A stretch of DNA of 64,000 nt, from NCBI RefSeq assembly GCF_900112305.1, contig NZ_FOKT01000002.1:433228-497227 (forward strand), read 5' to 3'. Origin of the DNA: Microbulbifer thermotolerans (GTDB lineage: Bacteria; Pseudomonadota; Gammaproteobacteria; Pseudomonadales; Cellvibrionaceae). Positions within the stretch are counted from its first letter, which is position 1, and every line of letters starts with the position of its first letter. The translations under genes and the position numbers were made by a program. This document shows positions 45,799-53,868 of this stretch, piece by piece. The notes beneath the pieces were generated by a model. That model did no database searches and was not told the DNA's origin. It saw nothing but the letters and a program-made list of their open reading frames with translations.

Positions 45799-46747
45799 AA
45801 TCGAACGCCGCCTGACCCGCGGCCAGCAATCCGCAGCCGTGGAGCTGGCGCAGCTGATTGAACGCGCCAAAACCGCACAGCCGCGCAACATCCGCCAGAC
45901 CGGCCCCGCGTCGTTCAAGATCGACCACCGCCGCAGCGGCCTGGCCGGCCAGACTGGCTGGCTGGATATGCGCAGCCTGCTGCCGGAGCTGCTGGACGCC
46001 GAAGGCGTCCTGACCAAGACCCCGGCCGCGACCCCTGCCGGTGAAACCAGAACCTTGGAGGCCAGCATTCTGGCCAATTCTCGCGCCTGCCAGGCCGGTG
46101 CGCACTTGCTTGTGGTTGAACCCGCCATGGAGCCCATCGAGGGGGCCGGGGCATTCCGGATGCAGAGGGCTGGCTTCCGTGTCATTTCGCCCGCCACCGT
46201 GGACGCCTTGACCCTGGACGCCAACGGCGAGGGCACAGCAACCGCCCAGGCATTGCCGATCGCTGAAGCCGAGATTGACCCGGACGCCTGGACCCAGCGC
46301 GCCTGCCGGTTCGAGATCAGCCGAGCCGAGATGCGCGACAATCCGCAGGTGGTGGATGAGCTGTTGATCGCCATTGGCGCTGGCCTGAGCCATGCCGCAG
46401 ACCAGGAGCTGCTGACCGCGATTAGTGCCGCCGCGCCGGACGCCTTCAGCCTGGCCGCTGCTGCCGCTGCTGGCTGCCGTTTTTCCGACCTGCGAGCCCT
46501 GACCGATGGCACTGGGGCCACCGTTGCCGATGATGGACAGCTGCGCCTGGCTGGCGTGCCTGCCGAGCTGAGCCAGGATCTGCCCGGCTCACTGATTGGC
46601 GACTTTGGAACCGCTGCCCTGGCGATCAAGCCGGAAATCACGGTTTTGGCCGAGCGCACCGACGCCCAGGGTGGTCTGGCGCTGACTGTCTGGGCTGGCA
46701 TGCAGGCGCTGCTGCCGACCGCCAGCAAATTCTGGAGCGTGTCATGA
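45785..46747 (+). CDS. HK97-fold major capsid-like protein
   Basis: 320 residues from GTG 45785 with AGGAAG 7 bases upstream. The charged N-terminal helix could act as scaffold (VKKTEIERRLTRGQQSAAVE). The spine-helix region (WTQRACRFEISRAEMRDNPQ, then helix VVDELLIAIGAGLSHAADQELL) and the C-terminal P/A domain (LIGDFGTAALAIKPEITVLA, then GLALTVWAGMQALLP) follow HK97 capsid order. No protease gene accompanies it, so either capsids form without cleavage or the helper provides it. It could also bind and reshape a helper capsid. Confidence 0.65.
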   Translation: MKKTEIERRLTRGQQSAAVELAQLIERAKTAQPRNIRQTGPASFKIDHRRSGLAGQTGWLDMRSLLPELLDAEGVLTKTPAATPAGETRTLEASILANSRACQAGAHLLVVEPAMEPIEGAGAFRMQRAGFRVISPATVDALTLDANGEGTATAQALPIAEAEIDPDAWTQRACRFEISRAEMRDNPQVVDELLIAIGAGLSHAADQELLTAISAAAPDAFSLAAAAAAGCRFSDLRALTDGTGATVADDGQLRLAGVPAELSQDLPGSLIGDFGTAALAIKPEITVLAERTDAQGGLALTVWAGMQALLPTASKFWSVS

Positions 46748-47082
46748 CCTGGTGGCCGTTCAATAAGCAGGAGCCGGAGCACGGCATCCCTGCCGATCTG
46801 AGCACGGCGATTGAAGCTGCCAGCGTGGTTTTCCGCGACTTTGGCGGCGAGGATGGTGAGGGGCGTTTGCTGGTTCGCGTGGCTGGAACTGGCGCCTGGT
46901 ACTGGTCCGGCACCAACGAGGCCGCCGAACGGTTCCAGCGTATGCACGACCTGCCGCCGGCAACCGCACGTAAGGCCGCCCGTTTGCTGGCGTCCGTGGT
47001 GGCCAGTCGGAACCGGGCCGAATACCGCCAGCCGCGCCAGCGCCGGAGCAGTTGGGTTTTCAGCGGATGGGAGACATTGTGA
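46744..47082 (+). CDS. Hypothetical protein downstream of the capsid gene
   Basis: 112 residues, ATGA overlap with the capsid gene and TGATG overlap with the next. Trp-rich at both ends (MTWWPFNKQ; WVFSGWETL), with GTGAWYWSGTNEAAERFQRMHDLPPATARKAARLL. No family recognised. Tight coupling to the capsid gene suggests a virion or assembly partner. Confidence 0.6.
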   Translation: MTWWPFNKQEPEHGIPADLSTAIEAASVVFRDFGGEDGEGRLLVRVAGTGAWYWSGTNEAAERFQRMHDLPPATARKAARLLASVVASRNRAEYRQPRQRRSSWVFSGWETL

Positions 47083-47246
47083 TGACCGACAAGACGAAAA
47101 TATCAATCGTTGCTGACAGTAAGCTGGTGGAACAGATCCGCCAGCGCCAGCGCAAGCTGAGCGAGCAGCTGGGGGCTAAGATCAGCATGAATCAGGTTGC
47201 CACTGGTCTGCTGACCCGCGCCCTGGAGCGCGAAGGGGGGCGTTGA
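47082..47246 (+). CDS. Ribbon-helix-helix-like small protein
   Basis: 54 residues from ATG 47082 with GGGAG 9 bases before. Short strand (KISIVAD) then two helices (LVEQIRQRQRKLSEQLG; MNQVATGLLTRALERE), the Arc/CopG-type plan. Likely a DNA-binding repressor or an accessory to the next gene, which it overlaps by one base. Confidence 0.55.
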   Translation: MTDKTKISIVADSKLVEQIRQRQRKLSEQLGAKISMNQVATGLLTRALEREGGR

Positions 47247-47617
47247 TGGATTGCCCCTTGCCCGAATCCGTGCAGGAAATTGCAGACGTGATAGGCCGGG
47301 ACCGTGCCCTGTATCTGATCGGCCAGCTCCCGCAGATCGGCGCCAGGAAACGGCGCCGGTGTATTTCCGTGCCGAAGCCAGCACGCCTGACGGCTGACCA
47401 CCAGCTGGTGCAGATCCTGGGCTGGGACGACGCGCGCAGGATGAGCGAGGTCTTCGGCGGGGAGATCCTGCAGCCAGCTGTCTGCCGGGGTCTGCTTGTT
47501 CGCTGGCGCCACATCGCGGTGCGGCGGCTGGCCCGACAGGGTTACAAAAACTCCGAATTGGCAGAAATTTTCGACATGAGCATTCGCGGGGTGAGGCTGA
47601 TCACCCACGGATGCTGA
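47246..47617 (+). CDS. Mor-like transcription activator
   Basis: 123 residues from ATG 47246 after GGGGGG. Matches the Mu Mor/C plan: IADVIGRDRALYLIGQLPQI, a loop, CISVPKPARLTADHQLVQILGWDDARRMSEVFGGEILQPAVCRGL, then the HTH RHIAVRRLARQGYKNSELAEIFDMSIRGVRLI. Mor activates middle promoters of Mu-like phages. Here it ends the capsid operon, next to attR, so it may activate the element's own promoters or the helper's. Confidence 0.75.
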   Translation: MDCPLPESVQEIADVIGRDRALYLIGQLPQIGARKRRRCISVPKPARLTADHQLVQILGWDDARRMSEVFGGEILQPAVCRGLLVRWRHIAVRRLARQGYKNSELAEIFDMSIRGVRLITHGC

Positions 47618-47630
47618 TCTTCACCCCCAC

Positions 47631-47653
47631 GGTGTGGGGCCGATTGTGGGGCA
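47631..47653 (+). repeat. GTGTGGGGCC site 3 (near attR)
   Basis: GTGTGGGGCCGATTGTGGGG. It parallels site 1 at the other end (GTGTGGGGCCATTTGTGGG) in the same orientation. Both lie within about 145 bp of an att core, as arm sites do. Confidence 0.5.
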
Positions 47654-47696
47654 GAAAAAAAGAAACCCGTTGATTTTCTTTTAGAATCAACGGGTT
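47653..47696 (-). terminator. Element-supplied terminator for tRNA-Ser(GGA)
   Basis: AACCCGTTGATT and its exact complement (12 bp) at 47664-47675 and 47685-47696. On the reverse strand, a T-rich run follows. It lies 12 bp after the tRNA CCA and inside the element, replacing the host terminator now at 39207. Confidence 0.8.
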
Positions 47697-47708
47697 ACAT
47701 ATATTAGA

Positions 47709-47723
47709 TGGCGGTGAGGGAGG
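47709..47723. repeat. attR: 15-bp core inside tRNA-Ser(GGA)
   Basis: TGGCGGTGAGGGAGG, identical to attL at 39243-39257. Confidence 0.9.
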
Positions 47724-47796
47724 GATTCGAACCCTCGATGCCTTTCGACATACACACTTTCCAGGCGTGCTCCTTCGACCACTCGGACACCTCACC
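47709..47796 (-). tRNA. tRNA-Ser(GGA)
   Basis: 88-nt class II tRNA: acceptor GGTGAGG/CCTCACC, anticodon loop CTGGAAA (GGA), extra arm, TTCGAATCC T loop, encoded CCA. Its last 15 nt are the attR core (47709-47723), so the gene is kept whole by the element. Confidence 0.95.
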
Positions 47797-47949
47797 GGAA
47801 GGAATTGTCGCGTTCTTGGCCGGCCTGATTTGAGTCCGGCGGCGCACGCCTGCGCTATTTGCATTTCTTCCCAAAAGCCGACCGCGTACTGGCCATAGAG
47901 AAAAATTGCTTTGCTAATCAGGAACATAGCTCCCGTTCAGCGAGCGCGC

Positions 47950-47978
47950 ACTCTACACAAACACGAGCTGGTGTGCAA
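47950..47978 (-). promoter_or_regulatory. Probable promoter of tRNA-Ser(GGA)
   Basis: Reverse strand: -35 TTGCAC (47978-47973), 17-bp spacer, -10 TAGAGT (47955-47950), then a GC-rich discriminator. It leaves a leader of roughly 145 nt before the tRNA. Confidence 0.5.
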
Positions 47979-47981
47979 GTC

Positions 47982-48545
47982 TTATGGTGCATCCCAGTTA
48001 AAGAAATATTCTTCCACCGCCAACTGCGGTGCCGGGCGTGGAGGTTTCACCGGTGTCCCGCAGTAGAGAAAACCATCAATGCGCTCGTTTTCCGCCAGGC
48101 CCAACTCTTTTGCCACAATGGGGTTGTAGGCCAGGGCCCCAGTGCGCCAATAGGCACCGACACCTTCCGCGTAGGCCGCAGTCAACATTGCTTGCACCGC
48201 CGCAGCCGTGGACATCCGCTGTTCCAGGTGAGGCACCTTGGGATGCTCCTGCAACCGGGTGACAGCGACAACAATCAGGGGCGCCCGCAGAGGCATGGCC
48301 AGGGTGCGCGCCCTCTGGGCTTCATCCATGCCGTCCCCGGCCCCCTCGGCGGCACGCAGGAATATTTCTCCCAGCCGCTCCCGGGCCTCTCCTTCGATAA
48401 GGAGAAAGCGCCAGGGGCGAAGACAACCGTGATCCGCCGCACGCAGAGCGGCGCGGAATATATTCCTACGCTGCTGTTCATTGGGGGCAGGATCGGTAAG
48501 AAGACCCGTGGAAACTCGGTTATGCAATGCCGTCAGGGCGTCCAT
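47982..48545 (-). CDS. Nitroreductase-family protein (YdjA-like)
   Basis: 187-residue flavoprotein. FMN-binding elements near the N-terminus (NRVSTGLLTDPAPNEQQRRNIFRAALRAADHGCLRPWRFLLI), AAAVQAMLTAAYAEGVGAYWRTG in the middle, and FLYCGTP at the C-terminus. The short form is like YdjA. It reduces nitro or quinone compounds with NAD(P)H; natural substrate unknown. It diverges from the cyclase gene. Confidence 0.85.
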   Translation of the reverse strand: MDALTALHNRVSTGLLTDPAPNEQQRRNIFRAALRAADHGCLRPWRFLLIEGEARERLGEIFLRAAEGAGDGMDEAQRARTLAMPLRAPLIVVAVTRLQEHPKVPHLEQRMSTAAAVQAMLTAAYAEGVGAYWRTGALAYNPIVAKELGLAENERIDGFLYCGTPVKPPRPAPQLAVEEYFFNWDAP

Positions 48546-48736
48546 GATACTCTCCAGTCAGTGCGAGAGCAGTGAATTCTACTGCACTCCCCTGCCCCAG
48601 ACAGCCAACGCTTCCAAACTTTGCGTCACTTCATAGATATTTCGCATTATTCGCTCTAGCGGAGTACACTTCCCCGCAGTCAGTCACGGCGGCTTCCCGC
48701 GAGACCGATCCGCACCGCAGGAGCGCCGCCTCAAAT

Positions 48737-50176
48737 ATGTACAATTTCTGTTCAAAAGGACACGCTACAACAACAATGCAGGACCAATCCGGGGAAAACT
48801 CAGGGCGGACCATTGACTCCCGCTATTTGCATTACTTCCGCCCCTTGATTTGTTTTGTCGCGGCAGCCACCCTGGCGAGCGCCGTCAACTGGTCGTCCAC
48901 CTGGAATCCCGACAAGCTAATCCCCATCGGTATGGCAGTGCTACTGCTGGTCTATACCGCTATCGCTTACCAGATAAGCGTTAAAGCCAGTGCTGACAGT
49001 GTGTCCCCCTCCCGCACTCAACAGCTGCTCTCTTTCGCCGATGCCGCACTGGTCGGTGTTGCTATCGACTTGGTGGACTTTAATCTGCTGCCTTCGCTGA
49101 TGCTCGCCGCGTTGATTCAATTCAAAGCGTTGACCGAAGGCAGCCTGCGACACTGGCTTGAACAAAACACCAGTCTGCTGGCAGGCATGGCCGCCGGCTA
49201 CCTGATTCACAAACCCACCTTTACTACCAGTGTGAACCTGACCGTCAGTGCCGCCAGCCTGATCGGAGTGTTCACCTACGTTTTTGCCTATACCCTCTAC
49301 ACCCGAAAACAGATAAACCAGCTCAAGGAAGCCAACCACACCCTCATTCAAGACCAGCGCACCAGCAAAATGCGCACCTACAAGCTGTCCAAGTATCTAC
49401 CCCAGCGCCTGTGGCGCGCTGTGACCACCGGGCGCGAAGGCGAGTTGGTGACCGAGCGCAAGCTGCTGACGGTATTCTTTTCCGATATCAAAGACTTCAG
49501 CCAATTAACCGAAGAGCTGGAAGCCGAAACATTTACCCAACTACTCAACAACTATCTGTCGGAAATGGCCCGAATCGCAGGCCAGTACGGCGGCACCATC
49601 GACAAATTCATCGGCGACGCGGTGATGGTGGTATTCGGAGACGATGACAGCAAGGGGCCCAAGTCCGACGCACTGCGCTGTGTAGCCATGGCTCTGGCCA
49701 TGCGCAAGCGGGTGCGCGAAATGAAACAGGAGTGGTACAACAAAGGGATATCGCGGCCATTGCAGGTGCGTATGGGCATCAATACCGGCTACTGCACTGT
49801 GGGGATTTTCGGTACCGCCAACTATCAGTCCTACACAGTGATGGGCACCCATGTGAACCTTGCCGCGCGCCTCGAAGGCGCGGCACAGCCGGGAGAAATT
49901 CTCATCAGCCACGAGACCTGGGCCATGATCAAGCACTCAGTGATGTGCCGCGACAAGGGCCATATTACCGTCAAAGGCTTCAGCTCTCCGGTGAAGGTGT
50001 ACCAGGTCACCGATTTGCGCAAAAACCTGGGCGGGCAACAGAGTTATCTCGAAGACCACGCCCCCGGCTTTTCCATGCACCTGGACCTGGATAAGATCCG
50101 AAACTACGACAAAGAGCGCGTACTGCAAACACTGGAAAAAGCTGCCTCAACCTTAAAAAGCAAGGTCATTATTTAG
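48737..50176 (+). CDS. Membrane-anchored class III adenylate/guanylate cyclase
   Basis: 479 residues if started at ATG 48737; ATG 48776 is equally possible, and neither has a strong ribosome site. The N-terminal half holds about five to six membrane segments. A linker KMRTYKLSKYLPQRLWRAV leads to the catalytic domain: LTVFFSDIKDFSQLTEEL (first metal Asp), IDKFIGDAVMVVFGDD (second metal Asp), VRMGINTGYCTVGIFG and YTVMGTHVNLAARLE. It should make cAMP from ATP in response to a membrane signal. No partner gene is adjacent. Confidence 0.85.
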   Translation: MYNFCSKGHATTTMQDQSGENSGRTIDSRYLHYFRPLICFVAAATLASAVNWSSTWNPDKLIPIGMAVLLLVYTAIAYQISVKASADSVSPSRTQQLLSFADAALVGVAIDLVDFNLLPSLMLAALIQFKALTEGSLRHWLEQNTSLLAGMAAGYLIHKPTFTTSVNLTVSAASLIGVFTYVFAYTLYTRKQINQLKEANHTLIQDQRTSKMRTYKLSKYLPQRLWRAVTTGREGELVTERKLLTVFFSDIKDFSQLTEELEAETFTQLLNNYLSEMARIAGQYGGTIDKFIGDAVMVVFGDDDSKGPKSDALRCVAMALAMRKRVREMKQEWYNKGISRPLQVRMGINTGYCTVGIFGTANYQSYTVMGTHVNLAARLEGAAQPGEILISHETWAMIKHSVMCRDKGHITVKGFSSPVKVYQVTDLRKNLGGQQSYLEDHAPGFSMHLDLDKIRNYDKERVLQTLEKAASTLKSKVII

Positions 50177-50391
50177 CGGCTGATTCATTCGCGTAAATTT
50201 TTGCCCGGATGCGGAGCCGCAGCGCAAAATATCCCTCGAGCTCCGCGAATCCAATGGCAACGCCTACGCTCATGAATCAGCCATGCGCACGCTCTCCATA
50301 CAGCAGCTACCAGGCCGCCCGCCCCACATCTCGGTTGTCGGTCCCGGCAGAATCAGGTGCCACCGCGGTACCAAAGTGTCAACCGGATACA

Positions 50392-50916
50392 CTATCCACT
50401 TACCTGCTGCCGACGCCCCGAGATCATAATAATCCCGACAAAAATCAACTTGATACCGAAGAGAATTCCCAGTACCCAGCTGCCGGCGAGTGGAGACTGC
50501 ATCCAAAGGATCACGCCCAGGAGGATGGATACAATCCCCCCCAGCACCAACCACATTTTTCCGCTTTCCGCGCTGGCGCGCCAACCGGCCATCAACTCCA
50601 CAACGCCATCGACGATAAAATAAATCGCCAGAAGAATAACTAGGGTTCGGGCAAGCAAAAGTGGATGGCTGAGCAATACCACCGCGGCGATTATCGTCAA
50701 CACTCCGAGGAGAACCCCCAGAATTCCCTTGCCCAGGCTGTCGGCCCGAAACGCCCAGATCAAACGAAAAATACCTCCGACCAGAACCAGCACACCGACA
50801 AACATAGCCACGGAAATGCCGGTCATCACCGGAGCCATCAAGGCGATCACACCCAGAACTATCGTCAGAATACCGAGTGCGGTCATGGTCTTGCCGCTCG
50901 CATCCGCACCAATCAT
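50392..50916 (-). CDS. HdeD-family (DUF308) membrane protein
   Basis: 174 residues from ATG 50916, chosen for its GGAGG site; a longer frame to 50934 exists. Six membrane segments in three helix pairs (ALGILTIVLGVIALMAP; AMFVGVLVLVGGIFRLIWAF; ILGVLLGVLTIIAAVVLL and so on), the DUF308 repeat plan. HdeD gives acid resistance in E. coli; here only the fold is certain. Confidence 0.8.
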   Translation of the reverse strand: MIGADASGKTMTALGILTIVLGVIALMAPVMTGISVAMFVGVLVLVGGIFRLIWAFRADSLGKGILGVLLGVLTIIAAVVLLSHPLLLARTLVILLAIYFIVDGVVELMAGWRASAESGKMWLVLGGIVSILLGVILWMQSPLAGSWVLGILFGIKLIFVGIIMISGRRQQVSG

Positions 50917-50990
50917 AAACACCTCCCGCTCCATCAGAATCAGGAACTATCTCCTTCATTAAAGACCATTCTGACGACGGGACAAGGAAT

Positions 50991-51818
50991 CTACTGACGT
51001 GCGAACCTCGGCGGTAATGGTTTTCCGGCAATGGTACTGCGCAGGGGATTGATATCCAGCCCTCCGCGGCGGGTATACCGCGCACTGACAGTCAGCGCCT
51101 CGAAGGCCGCCAATCGATGCAGATCGCAGAAAATGCGCTCAACGCAATGCTCGTGAAAGTCCTGGTGCTCACGGAAGGAAATAATATAGGCCAGCAACGC
51201 CCCCCGATGGAGCGCAGGCCCCTGGTACTCGACACTCACCGTCGCCCAATCCGGCTGACCTGTGACCGGGCAGTTGCTGCGCAGCAGGTGGCTGTATAGT
51301 GTCTCAGAAACAGGTTCCGCCCCGCCCGCCAGTTTGAGTATCGAGGCATCCGGCTGGTAGCGGCGGGTCTCTATATCCAGCCGGTCCAGGCAGATGCCCC
51401 GCGGAGGCTCCGGCGCGAGTACCGCATCCTCTACATTGTAGAGGTTAACCTCGACCGCAGCGCCCGAAACCTCACTCAGGTCTTTTGCCAGCGTTTCACG
51501 CACTGCATCCCAAGACGCAAACTCGGTCTGGTTAAAGGAATTGAGATACAGTTTGAATGACTTGGATTCCACCATCCGCGAGCTCGAGGCTGGGAAGGAG
51601 AACCTGGCCACCGCTACTTGAGGTACACCCTTCGGGTTCAACCAGGACAGTTCATAACCCCACCACTCATCCTCACCGACAAACGGCAGCTCGTCGCCCA
51701 GGCCCAATTGCGCGCGGGAAACCGCACGCGGAATCGGGTACAACAACCCCGGGTTGTAGGTCGACTCATAGCGGGTTTCCTTGCCCAGGGGAAGGTTTTG
51801 CCAATCTTCTCGGTTCAT
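50991..51818 (-). CDS. queF: NADPH-dependent 7-cyano-7-deazaguanine reductase
   Basis: 275 residues from ATG 51818 (an upstream TTG at 51836 would add six). Long, two-domain QueF form as in E. coli. Motifs: FNQTEFASWDAVRETLAKDLSEVSGAAVEV, the catalytic Cys region SNCPVTGQPDWATVSVEY, and ISFREHQDFHEHCVERIFCDL. It reduces preQ0 to preQ1 in queuosine synthesis for tRNA. Single gene; no other queuosine gene is in view. Confidence 0.92.
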   Translation of the reverse strand: MNREDWQNLPLGKETRYESTYNPGLLYPIPRAVSRAQLGLGDELPFVGEDEWWGYELSWLNPKGVPQVAVARFSFPASSSRMVESKSFKLYLNSFNQTEFASWDAVRETLAKDLSEVSGAAVEVNLYNVEDAVLAPEPPRGICLDRLDIETRRYQPDASILKLAGGAEPVSETLYSHLLRSNCPVTGQPDWATVSVEYQGPALHRGALLAYIISFREHQDFHEHCVERIFCDLHRLAAFEALTVSARYTRRGGLDINPLRSTIAGKPLPPRFARQ

Positions 51819-51890
51819 TGAATTGTCGCTGCCCAATCGCTTTTCCGCCTCGCGGACAGATAGCGGAATCTGAACGCGAGAATCAAATGT

Positions 51891-52661
51891 TTAATGCCGC
51901 AGGCGCTTGCCGTTGCTCATCAAGTGCATGCCCCAGCCGAACAAAAATCCGATAAAGACCAATACTCCGATAAAGGCCCAGATCACGTTGATATCAGACA
52001 CACCCAGCACGCCATAGCGGAAGGCGTTGACCATGTATAGAACGGGATTCAATTTCGAAAGCCCCTGAAAAAAGGGGGACAGCAGATCAATTGAATAAAA
52101 AACCCCGCCCAGATAGGTCAGCGGCGTCAACACGAAGGTCGGAATAATCGAAATATCGTCGAAGCTATTGGCGAAGATCGCGTTGATAAATCCAGCCAGG
52201 GAAAAGAGTACCGCCGTCAGGAAGACAATCGCCACAGTGATCCCGACATGCTGCACGGTAAGGTCAGTGAAGAAAAGCGCTATCAGTGTGACAATCAGCC
52301 CGACTATCAGGCCGCGGGCCACACCCCCCAACACATAACCGGCCATGATCACCCAATTGGGCGTTGGAGACACCAGCAGCTCTTCGACACTGCGCTGGAA
52401 TTTGGCGCTGTAAAAGGAAGAAGCCACATTGGCATAGGAGTTGGTGATCACCGACATCATGATCAGACCAGGCACCACAAACTCCATATAGGAATACCCG
52501 CCCATTTCACCGATACGGCTACCGATCAGAGAGCCAAAAATGACGAAATAAAGCGACATGGTAATCACTGGCGGCACCAAGGTTTGTGGCCAGATCCGGG
52601 TAAAGCGGCGTACTTCGCGGCGCAAAATGGTGGCGAAGGAGATCCAGATTGTTGTGTTCAT
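51891..52661 (-). CDS. ABC exporter permease (YadH-like)
   Basis: 256 residues from ATG 52661, which overlaps the ATPase stop (TGATG). ABC-2 type membrane protein with six segments; start WISFATILRREVRRFTRIWPQTLVPPVITMSLYFVIFGSLIG is typical of YadH. GGFINAIFANSFDDISIIPTFVLTPLTYLGGVFYSI is the family signature. Substrate unknown, possibly a drug or lipid. Confidence 0.87.
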   Translation of the reverse strand: MNTTIWISFATILRREVRRFTRIWPQTLVPPVITMSLYFVIFGSLIGSRIGEMGGYSYMEFVVPGLIMMSVITNSYANVASSFYSAKFQRSVEELLVSPTPNWVIMAGYVLGGVARGLIVGLIVTLIALFFTDLTVQHVGITVAIVFLTAVLFSLAGFINAIFANSFDDISIIPTFVLTPLTYLGGVFYSIDLLSPFFQGLSKLNPVLYMVNAFRYGVLGVSDINVIWAFIGVLVFIGFLFGWGMHLMSNGKRLRH

Positions 52662-53596
52662 CACTTGTTATCCTCCACCTGTTTACCCTCCGCGAGCAGG
52701 GAGACAAAGAGTTCCTCCAGGCGATTTGCGCGATTGCGCATACTGGTGATGGCCACCCCCTGCTCTTCGAGAGTAGCGAACAGCGCATTGAGCGACTGCC
52801 CCTTTTCAATCGTTACCTCCAGACTATTCTCGTCAATCAGCCTACCCTCGAATTTCCCAAGCTCGGGGCACTTGCTCAAGGATTCAGCAGAATCGAGAAT
52901 AAACGTCTCCCGGTTCAACGTTTTCAGCAGGGACTTGATGGAGGTGTTCTCCACAATATCGCCCTTGTCGATAATCGCGATATTGCGGCACAGACTTTCC
53001 GCCTCTTCTAGATAATGGGTAGTGAGAATAATGGTCGTACCCTGGCGGTTGATCTCTTCGAGAAAAGTCCACATGGACCGGCGCAGTTCAATATCCACAC
53101 CTGCGGTGGGTTCATCCAGAATCAGCAATTCCGGCTCATGGATCAACGCGCGGGCGATCATAAGGCGGCGTTTCATACCACCGCTCAGCATGCGCGCCTG
53201 AACACCGCGCTTATCCCATAAATCCAGTTGTTTCAGGTACTTCTCTGTGCGCGCTGCCGCCAATTTGCGCGGCATGCCGTAGAAGCCCCCCTGGGTACAC
53301 ACTATGTCGTAGACCTTTTCAAACTGGCTGAAATTAAACTCCTGCGGCACTACCCCCAAAAGGCGTTTGGCCGCCGGAAAATCGCGGTCGATATCGATAC
53401 CAAATATGGACACCTGCCCCCCGGTCTTGCGCACCAGGGAGCAAATAATGCCAATAGTGGTGGACTTGCCGGCGCCATTGGGCCCTAGTAAGGCGAAGAA
53501 GTCACCCGGCTGCACTTCGAAGCTGATACCCTTAAGGGCTCGAAAGCCGTTGTCGTAGGTTTTTTCTAGATTGCGGATGGAAAGCGCGGCGGTCAT
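52661..53596 (-). CDS. ABC exporter ATPase (YadG-like)
   Basis: 311 residues from ATG 53596 with GGAGG 7 bases before. Walker A LGPNGAGKSTTIGI, signature LSGGMKRRLMIARAL, Walker B LLILDEPTAGVD, switch His in TTHYLEEAE. A C-terminal accessory domain follows. Partner of the overlapping permease gene. Confidence 0.9.
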   Translation of the reverse strand: MTAALSIRNLEKTYDNGFRALKGISFEVQPGDFFALLGPNGAGKSTTIGIICSLVRKTGGQVSIFGIDIDRDFPAAKRLLGVVPQEFNFSQFEKVYDIVCTQGGFYGMPRKLAAARTEKYLKQLDLWDKRGVQARMLSGGMKRRLMIARALIHEPELLILDEPTAGVDIELRRSMWTFLEEINRQGTTIILTTHYLEEAESLCRNIAIIDKGDIVENTSIKSLLKTLNRETFILDSAESLSKCPELGKFEGRLIDENSLEVTIEKGQSLNALFATLEEQGVAITSMRNRANRLEELFVSLLAEGKQVEDNK

Positions 53597-53716
53597 TACT
53601 GCCTCCGATGGGTTTGAGGGCGTATTCAACGCGCTCGGGCGGATGATTGCAACTGGCAGGACTCGGGCCCCGAGTGACGCCCTTGTTTAAACGGCACACA
53701 GCCGTACACGGAAAAT

Positions 53717-53747
53717 AAAAAAGCCGCTCAATTGAGCGGCTTTTTAA
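53717..53747 (-). terminator. Terminator of the Glu-Gly tRNA operon
   Basis: AAAAAAGCCGCTCA pairs with TGAGCGGCTTTTT across a short loop. It lies just after the last tRNA-Gly on the reverse strand. Confidence 0.88.
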
Positions 53748-53748
53748 T

Positions 53749-53824
53749 TGGAGCGGGAAACCGGGCTCGAACCGGCGACCTCAACCTTGGCAAGGTTGCG
53801 CTCTACCAACTGAGCTATTCCCGC
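53749..53824 (-). tRNA. tRNA-Gly(GCC), copy 1
   Basis: 76 nt, acceptor GCGGGAA/TTCCCGC, anticodon loop TTGCCAA (GCC), encoded CCA. Last gene of a four-tRNA transcript. It differs from the other Gly copy in the T arm (GAGCCCGG versus GAACCCGG). Confidence 0.95.
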
Positions 53825-53868
53825 TTTTTCTGTCTGCCCGACAGCACTGTTGTGCTGCCGGGACATGT

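Larger units (their letters stand above)
39243..47723. mobile_element. Integrated phage-satellite-like element in tRNA-Ser(GGA)
   Basis: About 8.5 kb between two perfect 15-bp att copies. All supported genes are on the + strand: integrase, AlpA-like regulator, primase/ATPase, two unknowns, Nu1-like small terminase, tiny ORFs, a capsid-like protein, an unknown, an RHH-like protein and a Mor-like activator. No large terminase, portal, protease, tail or lysis gene is seen. Gene order int-alpA-primase-terS resembles Gram-negative PICIs; a lone capsid gene hints at capsid-forming satellites. It could also be a heavily reduced prophage, but the tight overlaps and intact frames argue for a compact working unit. 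Confidence 0.75.

Noticed and set aside
39243..47723. Element read as an ordinary decayed prophage
   Set aside because: No frameshifted or truncated phage genes are seen; frames are intact and tightly overlapping, and integrase catalytic residues are complete. It is kept as an alternative until relatives are compared.
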